Shown piece after piece: positions 29,888 to 38,122 of a stretch of 64,000 nt of DNA. Under the pieces are notes generated by a model. The model saw only the letters and a list, made by a program, of their open reading frames with translations, searched no databases and had not been told where the DNA came from. The position numbers and the translations under genes are program-made. The stretch is taken from contig JAPLLG010000007.1 of NCBI GenBank assembly GCA_026387665.1, positions 372,001-436,000 on the forward strand. The letters run 5' to 3'. Position 1 is the first letter of the stretch, and every line of letters begins with the position of its first letter. The DNA comes from Nitrospirota bacterium. GTDB taxonomy: Bacteria > Nitrospirota > Nitrospiria > Nitrospirales > Nitrospiraceae.

Positions 29888-30801
29888 GAATGACCCTCCA
29901 TGGCTACCCGTTGAGCGGCGCGCAGCTTGGCGCTGCGCGACCGGGGATTCCTATCTGACTCTTCGCTGCTGGCGACCTGCGGTCTCTTCGTGAGCACCGT
30001 CAACAGGGGGTCCTCCTTGCCGGAGAGCGCCCGAAACGTGTGCTTCACAATCCGATCTTCGAGCGAATGAAACGAGATCGCACAGAGACGTCCGCCGGGA
30101 GACAACACATCCACCGCATCGCGCAACGCCGGCTCCAGACAATCGAGCTCCTGATTGACGGCAATGCGAAGGGCCTGGAACGTGCGGGTCGCGCAATGGA
30201 GCCGACCATGCCGGTACTTGGCAGGCACCGACCCTTCGATCACGGAAACCAGCTCCTTCGTCGTCGCCAGCGGATGACGCTCCCGCGCGCTCACGATGGC
30301 GCGCGCAATGCGCCGGGAAAACCGTTCCTCGCCGAATTGAAAAATCACGTCGGCCAACTGCGTCTCCGGCCATTGATTGACCAGATCGGCTGCAGTCCCG
30401 CCCGTCGATTGATCCATACGCATGTCCAACGGACCATCTCCCTGAAAACTGAAACCCCGAGCCGCTTCATCCAACTGCGGAGACGAGACTCCCAGATCGA
30501 ACAAAATCCCATCGACTCGACTAATGCCATTCGCAGCAAGATGCTGCTTCAGATCCACAAAATGCCCATGTATAAGGAGTGCGCGGTCGCCGAATCGCGC
30601 GAGTCGTTCGCGACTCGCCGCAATAGCCATGGCATCGCGATCCAGCCCGATAAGCCTGCTACCAGACCCACTTGCCTCGAGAATTCTTTCAGCATGCCCA
30701 CTGTACCCCACCGTGCAATCAAGATAGGTTCGGCTCTCTTCTTGAATAAGCCAAAACAGGACCTCTGCCGACATGACCGGTAAATGTCTAGAATCCTCCA
30801 T
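29884..30801 (-). CDS. rsmH: 16S rRNA (cytosine(1402)-N(4))-methyltransferase
   Basis: The 305-residue SAM-dependent enzyme (formerly MraW) methylates C1402 in the ribosomal P site. MEDSRHLPVMSAEVLFWL is the natural start, TYLDCTVGYSGHAERIL the SAM motif, then ISRVDGILFDLGVSSPQLDEAARGF, GEERFSRRIARAIV and the C-terminal LCAISFHSLEDRIVKHTF. It is the first gene of the dcw cluster here. No mraZ is seen upstream; a strong promoter at 30847-30874 lies before it. The ribosome binding site is weak. Confidence 0.95.
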   Translation of the reverse strand: MEDSRHLPVMSAEVLFWLIQEESRTYLDCTVGYSGHAERILEASGSGSRLIGLDRDAMAIAASRERLARFGDRALLIHGHFVDLKQHLAANGISRVDGILFDLGVSSPQLDEAARGFSFQGDGPLDMRMDQSTGGTAADLVNQWPETQLADVIFQFGEERFSRRIARAIVSARERHPLATTKELVSVIEGSVPAKYRHGRLHCATRTFQALRIAVNQELDCLEPALRDAVDVLSPGGRLCAISFHSLEDRIVKHTFRALSGKEDPLLTVLTKRPQVASSEESDRNPRSRSAKLRAAQRVAMEGHS

Positions 30802-30846
30802 AAATATCAGCGACCAAAGCCACCCACTTTCTCCCACATGCTGGCG

Positions 30847-30874
30847 AGTATACACCCACCAAAAGACTTGTCAA
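30847..30874 (-). promoter_or_regulatory. Predicted main promoter of the dcw cluster
   Basis: On the minus strand a perfect TTGACA (30869-30874) and TATACT (30847-30852, 5 of 6) are 16 bases apart, about 45 bases before the rsmH start. With no further obvious promoter or terminator in the tightly packed genes downstream, it could drive rsmH through ftsZ. No MraZ-type direct repeats are evident. Confidence 0.65.
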
Positions 30875-31131
30875 TAAGAAATTCATGTACTTACGAGGCC
30901 TGGAGCCCCCTTCCGTTTAGCCCTAATGGTCCCCGCACCTGTGGATAAGAAATGACTGCACTTTTTTGTCCATCCAGATCCTGCCAGCTAAAGCTGGCTG
31001 CGGATCCGGAAGAAAAATGGTCGTTCTGGCCGATGAATAAGAACGCTGCCTCGCCAATTGAAAAATCTGCCGCCTACACGCAGTTGGAGGGTTTCGTTGA
31101 CAAGAATTCCGGTCGGGTTGAGAATGATTTT

Positions 31132-32079
31132 ATGTCTTTACTGAGCACAGCCAACGCCTTCCGCCTCATCCTCCTCATGGGAACCGTTATCCTGACGTGC
31201 AGCGGGACCAGCATCGCCACAGCGTCAGCCGCATCACCGCTTTACTGGTGTCCTGATCGAAAAGCGGATCAACAATATTCCGCCACCAAAGGCCCTGGAT
31301 GCGTGCCGCTCGTTGAGAAAAAGAAAACAGAGACGACAGAGCAAACAGGCGAAGCTGCTGCGCGCGACCAACAGCCCCGCGATTTTAAAATTGAGAATCT
31401 GCAGCGCGAGGTCTCGACATTTCTGAACAGGTATCGCCTCTTTCTCGCTTGCTGCAAAACCGATCCGGACGAGCTTCAGCAGATTGAAGAGCTGGGAGAA
31501 GAAGTGGGAGAGCTGTTGTCTGCAACGCAAGCCAACCTCTCCAACTACGCCCTGGCAGCACGAGGCATCATGCTTCGCGAACTAATTACTCCTGTGGCCA
31601 AGGCCAGAGCCGACCTCAAAATCTTGCGCACGAGATTGGAACAAATCGGCGAATCGTCAGGCCGGCTCAGGCAGGCAGATGTTGAAGGGGCGGGGCGTGA
31701 GATCCGCAAGATACAAGAGCTTGAAGAGTCCATCGACCAAGACATTCGTGCGCCACAGCTACCAGGGAGCGCCAAAACTGGAGCGGATATCGGCGTCGCG
31801 CCAGCCGTGGGACCGAACATTGGGAAAACACCTAGGGCCGGATCAGCGATAGGCAGCGAGGGCCGGACCGGTCAGGATATCGGAGTCTCACCGAGAAGCA
31901 GCAGGGACATTGGCACCAGCGGCCCGAGCGGATTTGATATTGGCGCTACCGGACGAGCAGGCCCCGCGATCGGAGAATCGACGCTCAACAACGAGACCTC
32001 GTCAGGCGTGAACTCATCGCTCCAACGTTCAACTGTCGGCTCCAGCCTACAAGAACGCCCAACTGGCCCACAGCAGTAA
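31132..32079 (+). CDS. Secreted protein with C-terminal decapeptide repeats
   Basis: From the ATG at 31132 the product has 315 residues: a signal-like hydrophobic stretch (AFRLILLMGTVILTCSGTS), then LYWCPDRKADQQYSATKGPGC with two cysteines, a helical, probably coiled middle with an ACC cysteine pair, and a C-terminal region (216-285) of seven ten-residue repeats of pattern x-G-x-D-I-G-x-x-x-R. The frame is open upstream to 30952, but the signal peptide favours 31132. A possible promoter (TTGACA at 31097, GAGAAT at 31120) would leave almost no leader. I recognise no family. It lies between the divergent dcw promoter and a convergent beta-propeller gene. Confidence 0.7.
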   Translation: MSLLSTANAFRLILLMGTVILTCSGTSIATASAASPLYWCPDRKADQQYSATKGPGCVPLVEKKKTETTEQTGEAAARDQQPRDFKIENLQREVSTFLNRYRLFLACCKTDPDELQQIEELGEEVGELLSATQANLSNYALAARGIMLRELITPVAKARADLKILRTRLEQIGESSGRLRQADVEGAGREIRKIQELEESIDQDIRAPQLPGSAKTGADIGVAPAVGPNIGKTPRAGSAIGSEGRTGQDIGVSPRSSRDIGTSGPSGFDIGATGRAGPAIGESTLNNETSSGVNSSLQRSTVGSSLQERPTGPQQ

Positions 32080-32093
32080 CGTCTCCCCGACCA

Positions 32094-33122
32094 TCAGCCT
32101 CGCGGCGAATCTGCCACCACCGGCGGCATCGGCTCCCACGTCTCGCCCGCATCCTTGCTGCGATACAATCCGCTCCCGTTCGTCCCGAGATAAAACAGTT
32201 TCGGATCGATGGAACTCTGCGCCAGAGACCGCACGTTCGACGTCGCCAAACCTTTATTCATCATGGTCCAGGTGTTGCCGCCGTCTTCGCTCCGGTGGAC
32301 GCCTTCCCTGCCGCTCAGATACAGCACGCCTTTTCTCGTCCGATCCAAGATCATCGAAAACACCATTTGGTCCTGCAGGGACTGGCCGATGCGCGCCCAC
32401 GAGGCCGCCCCATCCGTCGTCTTATAGAGCCCTGCGAGCGTCGCGGCATAGACCGTATCCGGCTCATAGGGATCGACTAGAATCGCCGTGACATTCAAGG
32501 CGCGCGACGACTTGATGATGGCCGGATCCACCAGTCCGTTATTCACCTTCTCCCAATGGCCCGCTTGATCGATCGATTTATAGACGCCGCCGCTCGTGCC
32601 CGCATAAAGGATCTCAGGCCTCGTCGGGTCCAGGCCAAGCGTCACCACCATCAGCACCTCCTTCATGCCCTCCATCCGCTTCGTCCAACTGTCGCCAGCA
32701 TCCTTCGTTTCAAACACGCCCATCGTTGTCGCGGCGAAGAGATGGTTATTGTCAGCCGGATCGAAGACGAACTGATTGACCACGGAGGAGACCGTCACAT
32801 CGTCCAGGCCGGCTCGTTGCGAGACCCACCGCTGGCCTCCGTCGTAACTCTTGTACACCGCATCGCCCTTCGTGCCGGCATAGACCGTGGCAGGATAGAC
32901 CGGATCGAGCGTCATCGAAATCACGCGTGAGTGGCTCATGCCCCGAGACAGATTCGTCCAGGTCAGGCCCCCATCACGCGTCTTATAGATGTAGTCGTTC
33001 GTCGCGACGTAGATGATGTCGGGATTCTTCGGATGAAGCTGGATCACAACAATCGCATCGCTGCGATTGCAGCCAGCGAGGGAGGCGACGAGGAGAAACG
33101 CGAGGAGAAGAATTCTAGCCAT
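32094..33122 (-). CDS. Beta-propeller lipoprotein with BNR/Ycf48-like repeats
   Basis: The 342-residue product begins MARILLLAFLLVASLAGCN, a lipoprotein signal with lipobox cysteine. The rest is a chain of about six or seven repeats of the form DP-x2-P-x2-VYAGT-x-G-x-YKS-x-DGG-x2-W, the BNR/sortilin-type blade found in sialidases, Vps10 and Ycf48. Such propellers usually bind proteins or carry adhesion or assembly functions; no catalytic residues are recognisable. The ATG at 33122 is preferred over a TTG two codons earlier. Its upstream flank is family A repeat A2. Confidence 0.85.
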   Translation of the reverse strand: MARILLLAFLLVASLAGCNRSDAIVVIQLHPKNPDIIYVATNDYIYKTRDGGLTWTNLSRGMSHSRVISMTLDPVYPATVYAGTKGDAVYKSYDGGQRWVSQRAGLDDVTVSSVVNQFVFDPADNNHLFAATTMGVFETKDAGDSWTKRMEGMKEVLMVVTLGLDPTRPEILYAGTSGGVYKSIDQAGHWEKVNNGLVDPAIIKSSRALNVTAILVDPYEPDTVYAATLAGLYKTTDGAASWARIGQSLQDQMVFSMILDRTRKGVLYLSGREGVHRSEDGGNTWTMMNKGLATSNVRSLAQSSIDPKLFYLGTNGSGLYRSKDAGETWEPMPPVVADSPRG

Positions 33123-33140
33123 GCACAAGACCAGACTTTA

Positions 33141-33263
33141 CAGGATGCTCAAACAGGTCATCCAGCAAGGCCGCAGGGAGATCAAGCGCCGAGGCGTGCT
33201 ATCGTGCACGTTGAGGCGCTTGATCGACCGAGAACGAAGCTGGTGACCTGTTTCAGCATCCTG
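33141..33263. repeat. Family A hairpin repeat, copy A2
   Basis: The outer arms are CAGGATGCTCAAACAGG and CCTGTTTCAGCATCCTG, a perfect match. The inner segments are GATCAAGCGCC with GGCGCTTGATC, and an apical stem GTGC-TATC-GTGCAC. It has the same left-to-right order as A1, A3 and A4 but carries compensatory changes in the stems. The right arm ends two bases before the yajQ stop codon (minus strand). Confidence 0.9.
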
Positions 33264-33265
33264 TC

Positions 33266-33763
33266 TTAGCGGTAGTTGGTGAACTGTAGATCAATCCCAA
33301 AATCCTGCCCCTTGAGAAAGGCCATGGCAGCCTGGAGATCGTCCTTGCTCTTGCTCAGCACGCGCACCTGCTCGCCCTGGATCTGCGCCTGCACTTTCAG
33401 CTTGGACTCCTTGATAGCCTTCGTCACTTCCTTCGCCTTGTCCGCTGCGATCCCGCTTTGAATCTTCGCCACCTGGCGCACCGTTCCGCCCAGCGCCGCT
33501 TCGATGGTCCCATAGTCAAAGGCCTTCAATGAGACCCCGCGCTTCACGCACTTGGCTTTGATAATGTCGATCACCGCATTGAGCTTGTACTCGTCGTCGG
33601 AGACCAGAGACAGCTCCTTCTCTTTCTCCTTCAAGGTGATTTCCGTCTTCGAGTCCTTGAAGTCGAAACGCTGCTTCACTTCCTTCGACGCTTGATCGAC
33701 GACATTCTTCATCTCTTGCATATCCACTTCCGACACCACATCGAATGAAAATTGCTCAGCCAT
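33266..33763 (-). CDS. yajQ: YajQ family nucleotide-binding protein
   Basis: The 165-residue protein shows the full family pattern: SFDVVSEVDMQEMKNVVDQA, RFDFKDSKTEI, LVSDDEYKLNAVIDIIKAKC, QVKIQ-like QVAKIQSGIAADKAKEVTK and SKSKDDLQAAMAFLKGQDFG. YajQ proteins bind RNA or nucleotides and some bind cyclic di-GMP to act with transcription factors; the role here is inferred from family only. It is preceded by cstA with a 38-base gap and followed directly by family A hairpin A2. Confidence 0.93.
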   Translation of the reverse strand: MAEQFSFDVVSEVDMQEMKNVVDQASKEVKQRFDFKDSKTEITLKEKEKELSLVSDDEYKLNAVIDIIKAKCVKRGVSLKAFDYGTIEAALGGTVRQVAKIQSGIAADKAKEVTKAIKESKLKVQAQIQGEQVRVLSKSKDDLQAAMAFLKGQDFGIDLQFTNYR

Positions 33764-33801
33764 AGCTCCCCTCCGCTTCTCGCGCTTTTCCTGCTACCTA
33801 T

Positions 33802-35817
33802 TTAACAGCAGCCGCCACCAGGCAACTGCAATCGCTTTGCTTCATCCTGACGAACTGTCGTCTGCAATCGTCCCGGCGTTCCCCCGCCTGCCATCACCAC
33901 GACTTCGCTGCTGGTGAAGGGCCGCTTCAAGATCACATAGCCATACCACTGCCTGATACTATCGCCCAAGACGATCACCGCGAGCAAGGCCACCACCGCC
34001 ACCAGCCCCGCATCCAGATAGAGGGCAAAGGCCTGCCCACCGTCGGCAGTAGCGGAGGCCTTGGCCACGAACAGGCCGAACATCTCATAGGACCCGACCA
34101 GGGTGACAGCCCCGACGAACAGCATCGGCAGCGCCGTAATCCAGAGATATTGCGCCTTCCGCATCTTGATGAGCACCGTCGTCCCGATGCAGAGAGCCAG
34201 GGTGCCGAGCAACTGATTCGCCGCCCCGAACATCGGCCAGAGCGTCGAGATGCTGCCAGTGCCGATGAGATAGGCCCAGGCCCCCACGATCAGCCCGCTG
34301 CTCACCGCCACACCGGGCCACCAATTCATCCGCCGCAAGGGAGCATAGAACCGCCCGCCCATCTCCTGAATGAGATAGCGCCCCACGCGCGTGCCGGTAT
34401 CGATCGTCGTGAGAATGAACAGGGCCTCGAACACCAGTGCAAACTGATACCAATAGGCCATCAAACCTGCCATGCCGGGCAAGGCGGCAAAGATCGAGGC
34501 CATGCCGACCGCCAGGGACACGGCCCCGCCAGGCCTGCCAGCCACATCCGCCTCGACCAATTGCGAAAGCTCCTGAATCCGCGAGACAGGAAAGCCCATC
34601 GCAGCCAGCGCCTCAGGCGAGAGCATCGTATTGATCGCCAGATAATCGCCGGGGACCAACACGGATGCCGCAATGAGCGCCATCACCCCGACAAAACTCT
34701 CCAGCAACATCGCCCCATAGCCGACCGTGGCCTGGGATTCCCGCTCGATCATCTTCGGCGTGGTCCCGGACGAGACCAACGAATGAAAACCCGACACGGC
34801 CCCGCAGGCGATGGTGATAAAGAGAAAGGGAAAGAGCGTACCGGGAATAATCGGGCCGCCTCCGCTCGCGAAGATCGTGACGCGCGGCATCTCGATCGTC
34901 GGCGCCATCAGAATCACGCCCACTCCCAGCAAGGCCACCACGCCCAGCTTCATAAATGTGGAGAGGTAGCCGCGCGGCACCAACAACATCCAGCCAGGCA
35001 AAACTGACGCGAGAAACCCGTAGCCTGCCAGGCCCCACACCAGCGTCGTCCGCTCGAACTCGAACCAGCCGGCCACAGAAGATTGAGCGACCACCCGCCC
35101 GAAGATCACAGCCGCCACCAACAGCACCACGCCGATCAAGGAGACTTCCGCCACCCGGCCTGGCCGGAACTTTTGCAGATAGAAGCCCATGAGGAAGCCG
35201 ATGGGAATCGTCATCACAATCGTGAAGGTGCCCCAGGCATTGCGATAGAGCGCGTTCACCACGGCAAAGCCCAGCCCAGCCAGCGCCACCACCACGATAA
35301 AGAGCACCGCCACCGCCGTGGCCGTCCCAGTGACAAGACCCAGTTCATCATGCGCAATTTCAGGAAGGGAGCGGCCATTCCGTCTCATCGACGCCACCAG
35401 GATAATAAAGTCCTGCACCGCCCCGCCCAGCACAGCTCCTATCACTAACCAGAGAAAGCCCGGCAAGAATCCGAACTGCGCCGCCAGCACCGGCCCCAGC
35501 AAAGGTCCTGCTCCGGCAATCGCCGCAAAGTGATGGCCGAACAGGACATACTTATTGGTGGGATGAAAATTGACGCCGTCATTCAACCGCACAGCCGGCG
35601 TGACCCGCTGATCGTTGAGTTCAACGACCCGTTGCGAAATCCAGCGGCCATAGAAGCGAAAGGCCAGCACATAGATACAGGCAGCCGCCACGACCAGCCA
35701 GAGCCCATTCACCTTTTCCTGTGGATGGGCGAGCCCTGTCACAAAGGCAAGCGCAACGGCACCGAGAATGGCGACCAGGCCCCAGATGAAGACTAAAAGG
35801 TGTTTCACGCGCGGCAT
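33802..35817 (-). CDS. cstA: CstA family peptide/pyruvate transporter
   Basis: The 671-residue protein has about 16-18 hydrophobic helices and the CstA signatures NDGVNFHPTNKYVLFGHHFA, GPVLAAQFGFLPGFLWLV, FHSLVSSGTTPKM and MFGAANQLLGTLALC. CstA/BtsT proteins import peptides or pyruvate during carbon limitation. The C-terminus has a cysteine pair (GGGCC) after a basic stretch. A promoter on the opposite strand for a toxin-antitoxin pair lies between this gene and position 35875. Confidence 0.93.
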   Translation of the reverse strand: MPRVKHLLVFIWGLVAILGAVALAFVTGLAHPQEKVNGLWLVVAAACIYVLAFRFYGRWISQRVVELNDQRVTPAVRLNDGVNFHPTNKYVLFGHHFAAIAGAGPLLGPVLAAQFGFLPGFLWLVIGAVLGGAVQDFIILVASMRRNGRSLPEIAHDELGLVTGTATAVAVLFIVVVALAGLGFAVVNALYRNAWGTFTIVMTIPIGFLMGFYLQKFRPGRVAEVSLIGVVLLVAAVIFGRVVAQSSVAGWFEFERTTLVWGLAGYGFLASVLPGWMLLVPRGYLSTFMKLGVVALLGVGVILMAPTIEMPRVTIFASGGGPIIPGTLFPFLFITIACGAVSGFHSLVSSGTTPKMIERESQATVGYGAMLLESFVGVMALIAASVLVPGDYLAINTMLSPEALAAMGFPVSRIQELSQLVEADVAGRPGGAVSLAVGMASIFAALPGMAGLMAYWYQFALVFEALFILTTIDTGTRVGRYLIQEMGGRFYAPLRRMNWWPGVAVSSGLIVGAWAYLIGTGSISTLWPMFGAANQLLGTLALCIGTTVLIKMRKAQYLWITALPMLFVGAVTLVGSYEMFGLFVAKASATADGGQAFALYLDAGLVAVVALLAVIVLGDSIRQWYGYVILKRPFTSSEVVVMAGGGTPGRLQTTVRQDEAKRLQLPGGGCC

Positions 35818-35837
35818 ACTAACAACCCGCTGGATGC

Positions 35838-35866
35838 TTGTAAATCAAGCCGAGTCTGGCTATCCT
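35838..35866 (+). promoter_or_regulatory. Predicted promoter of the DUF433/PIN-like pair
   Basis: TTGTAA (35838-35843) and TATCCT (35861-35866) are 17 bases apart. Only eight bases separate the -10 box from the ATG at 35875, so the transcript would be leaderless or nearly so. No Shine-Dalgarno sequence is visible before that ATG, which agrees. Confidence 0.45.
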
Positions 35867-35874
35867 GATAGGCA

Positions 35875-36096
35875 ATGGCACCCTCCAAAACACCTCTCAT
35901 CGCCTCGTCACCAGATGTGCTCGGCGGTACGCCCGTCTTTGCTGGCACCCGGGTGCCAGTCCAGACCCTGATCGAATATCTGGAAGGCGGCGAAACAATC
36001 GACGATTTCCTTCAAGGGTTCCCGACCGTGACGCGCGACCAAGTGATCGCCTTCCTTGAAGAAGCTAAGACCCGCATGCTCGCCAAGGCTTCGTGA
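35875..36096 (+). CDS. DUF433 domain protein, putative antitoxin
   Basis: The 73-residue protein contains the DUF433 pattern SSPDVLGGTPVFAGTRVPVQTLIEYLEGGETIDDFLQGFP and then TRDQVIAFLEEAKTRML, a small winged-helix-like domain. DUF433 proteins are paired with PIN-like DUF5615 proteins in many genomes and are thought to be the antitoxin and DNA-binding partner. Its stop overlaps the next start as GTGA. It begins an accessory stretch directly after cstA. Confidence 0.88.
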   Translation: MAPSKTPLIASSPDVLGGTPVFAGTRVPVQTLIEYLEGGETIDDFLQGFPTVTRDQVIAFLEEAKTRMLAKAS

Positions 36097-36413
36097 ACAT
36101 TCTTCTCGACGAGTGTATCGACCGACGATTCGCAAAAGAGATCGAGGGACATGAGGTGGTAACCGTCCCTCAGGCCGGATGGGCAGGGATCAAGAACGGC
36201 GAGTTACTGACACGAGCCCAAATGCAATTCGACGCCTTCGTCACCGTTGACTGCAATCTAGCCTTTCAACAGAATATCCCGCAGTTCACCATTGCGGTCA
36301 TTGTTCTGCAGGCTCCAACCAATCGATTGAAAGACCTTCGCCCGCTCCTGCCAAAACTCCAGCAGATTCTTCCAATTGCTCCCAAAGGTGAAGTCAGCCG
36401 AGTGAGCCTGTAA
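36093..36413 (+). CDS. DUF5615 PIN-like protein, putative toxin
   Basis: The 106-residue protein begins with a GTG and reads MNILLDECIDRRFAKEIEGHEV, with an acidic pair like the first PIN active-site aspartates. A second acidic site is FVTVDCNLAFQQN. DUF5615 proteins are truncated PIN-fold nucleases. Translation is coupled to the DUF433 gene by a four-base overlap. Activity as an RNase toxin is inferred from pairing and fold, not shown. Confidence 0.85.
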   Translation: MNILLDECIDRRFAKEIEGHEVVTVPQAGWAGIKNGELLTRAQMQFDAFVTVDCNLAFQQNIPQFTIAVIVLQAPTNRLKDLRPLLPKLQQILPIAPKGEVSRVSL

Positions 36414-36499
36414 CAGGCACCTTCGAAGCACCAGCATTCACGGCGACATGCTCGGCACCCTAGGATAAATAAGAAGAGGGCAGCCTGGTCAATCTCTTG

Positions 36500-36696
36500 T
36501 GCTCGCGCAACGCGCGGCCTGAGAAGGATGGGAAGGGAGCCGCCGGACCATCCTTCTTGCTCGCAGAACGCGCACGATCAGAATGTGCTCGTCCGATGCG
36601 CGCAGTGAAGGACAGGCCGGCGACTCCCTTGGGAGAGAAGATGTGTCGTGTTTCTGAAAAGACCGCAAGAGGCCCTCGTTGGACGCGCGCAGTGAG
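36500..36696. repeat. Family C repeat cluster (one copy interrupted by another)
   Basis: Three pieces of the family C core lie here in reverse orientation. 36500-36527 matches one half of the core (TGCTCGCGCAACGCGCGGCC), 36668-36696 the other half (CCCTCGTTGGACGCGCGCAG), and 36559-36608 between them is a more diverged whole core (TGCTCGCAGAACGCGCACG ... GATGCGCGCAGTGA). The layout looks like one copy split by another. The 500 bases between the PIN-like gene and 36916 hold nothing else that I can read as coding. Confidence 0.75.
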
Positions 36697-36840
36697 AGAT
36701 CAACCAGGCCGCCCCCTAGAGAGACAACGAGCGAGCTTGGAAGGAGCATCTGTAACCTCGCTCGACGCCCACAGTCGGACCGGCCGGCGCACCCCCTCTA
36801 AAATAACAATGAGCAAGCTTAAAAGAATCGCATGTAAACT

Positions 36841-36871
36841 GACTTGACCCGCGGTTTACAAAGCCGCAGGT
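36841..36871. repeat. Short inverted repeat before the AT-rich gene
   Basis: TGACCCGCGG and CCGCAGGTCA form a 9-of-10 hairpin around TTTACAAAG. A related word (CAAACCGCAGGTC) recurs at about 37773, on the other side of the AT-rich gene. It could be a remnant of an integration site or a tRNA-like arm, but no tRNA can be folded from it. Confidence 0.4.
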
Positions 36872-36915
36872 CACTCTGTTGGTCTTTTGTCTGGTTGCTG
36901 CTATATTCATTGGCA

Positions 36916-37632
36916 ATGATCAGACCTATGAAATCGAAAATCGACAAGAATTATCTCCTATGGCTCACTGGTACAGTTGTCATTGCCATTTTTTCAAATG
37001 CGATCTGGGAATTCTTAGTTAAGCCAGCTTTATTATCTGTCCAAAACGGCATTCTTAATCTTACGACCCTCGGTATTCGGAGTTTCAAAGATGCTATTTA
37101 TGCCGAAATTGCGAAGGGCCACCATGATCGAGCAAGCGACGAATTGCTTTTCCTATTTGTTGCTCTGATGATTGGTGTAGTGGCGTTTATTAACTCTACC
37201 CACTTTGAGCGTCTTGGTCGAATAAGAAAGAAGCATAAGGAACTTGCCAAAAGCTTAGATCGCTTACAGCAAACTAGTGGCACCGACGAACCGCTTCACA
37301 CAATTGAATCCATCAAGACTACTCTCGTATCGACTGAACGAAACCAGGTGATACTCCGGAGGCTGGCTCTTCTTTTTGCTGGACTTGCTCTGTTCTTCGC
37401 TATTAGCACCATAACTATGGCGGCAAAAATCAAGTACATTTCATCAGCTGTTACTTATTATGATCAGCTAATAAAGATCGCAACTCCGTACATAACTGAT
37501 AGCCAGAGAAAACTTATCGATTCACAATTTTCGCAAATCAAAAAAGAAGAAGATTTTGACCGTATAGTGACTCATCTCAATTCCATCGCCATATCGAACA
37601 GCCAGACGGTTCCCGCGTTCAAAGTTTGGTAA
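36916..37632 (+). CDS. Membrane protein of unknown function, AT-rich
   Basis: The ATG at 36916 gives 238 residues with a membrane helix near 18-35 (LWLTGTVVIAIFSNAIW), a second at about 79-95 (LLFLFVALMIGVVAFI), a charged coiled region and a third helix near 160-180 (LALLFAGLALFFAISTI), then a soluble C-terminal third. I recognise no family. Base composition and codon use are clearly AT-richer than in all neighbours, a sign of transfer. A -10 box TATATT at 36902-36907 lies eight bases before the ATG. It is flanked by repeats on both sides. Confidence 0.7.
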   Translation: MIRPMKSKIDKNYLLWLTGTVVIAIFSNAIWEFLVKPALLSVQNGILNLTTLGIRSFKDAIYAEIAKGHHDRASDELLFLFVALMIGVVAFINSTHFERLGRIRKKHKELAKSLDRLQQTSGTDEPLHTIESIKTTLVSTERNQVILRRLALLFAGLALFFAISTITMAAKIKYISSAVTYYDQLIKIATPYITDSQRKLIDSQFSQIKKEEDFDRIVTHLNSIAISNSQTVPAFKVW

Positions 37633-37844
37633 CGTCAAATCATTTCCATTTCCTGCTACCTCACTGCTACCAGGCCAGAACAAAACAGGCCACCTACGCC
37701 CGTTTCAGAGTTATCCTGGATCGTAGTTTCTTGTGGGGTTAGGTTGTCGGTGTGTGGATCGGGTGAAATTCGCAAACCGCAGGTCGATTGACGAATCCCT
37801 CTACCTCGGTATCGAGCGATGAGCCGTTCTTCTGCTTTTCCTTT

Positions 37845-37939
37845 GAGGGTGGGCTAGAGGGTCTCCCGCTGCGCGTGTCCAACGAGGGCCTTCTGAGGCC
37901 GCGCGTTGCACGAGCACAGGAGACCGTCTAGCCCGCCCT
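37845..37939. repeat. Family C palindrome, copy C2
   Basis: Outer arms AGGGTGGGCTAGAGGGTCTC and GAGACCGTCTAGCCCGCCCT pair with two mismatches. They enclose the family core CTGCGCGTGTCCAACGAGGG / CCTTCTGAGGCCGCGCGTTG, itself partly self-complementary. The core is shared with 44117-44165 and the cluster at 36500, while the outer arms differ between copies, so each copy keeps its own pairing flanks. Confidence 0.8.
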
Positions 37940-37948
37940 CCCATCCCC

Positions 37949-38050
37949 TGAGTCGCGAGTGAGACTTCCGGAATCGCCACCGATCGCCCGCCGACAAAGG
38001 TCAGACAGAGCAGGCCCAGCCCAATCCAGACCAGTTCACGGAATCGCCTA
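37949..38050 (-). pseudogene. Fragment of a flippase-like gene, 3' end
   Basis: The minus strand encodes RRFRELVWIGLGLLCLTFVG and then GRSVAI, nearly identical to the C-terminus of the intact gene at 39656-40675, and DNA identity to about 39665-39768 is high. The rest of that gene is missing on the upstream side. It directly adjoins palindrome C2. This is a remnant of a duplicate. The remaining bases between 37633 and 38122 carry no recognisable gene. Confidence 0.8.
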
Positions 38051-38122
38051 AGCGAGGTCCCTCTACCACCAAAAACCTCTTTTACCTGAAATGGCCGAAG
38101 CAGTCCCCCGGCCCGCTACCGA

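Noticed and set aside
36841-36871. tRNA or att site at the inverted repeat before the AT-rich gene.
   Set aside because: An anticodon-like arm can be drawn, but there is no D arm, T arm or acceptor stem, and no integrase gene nearby.
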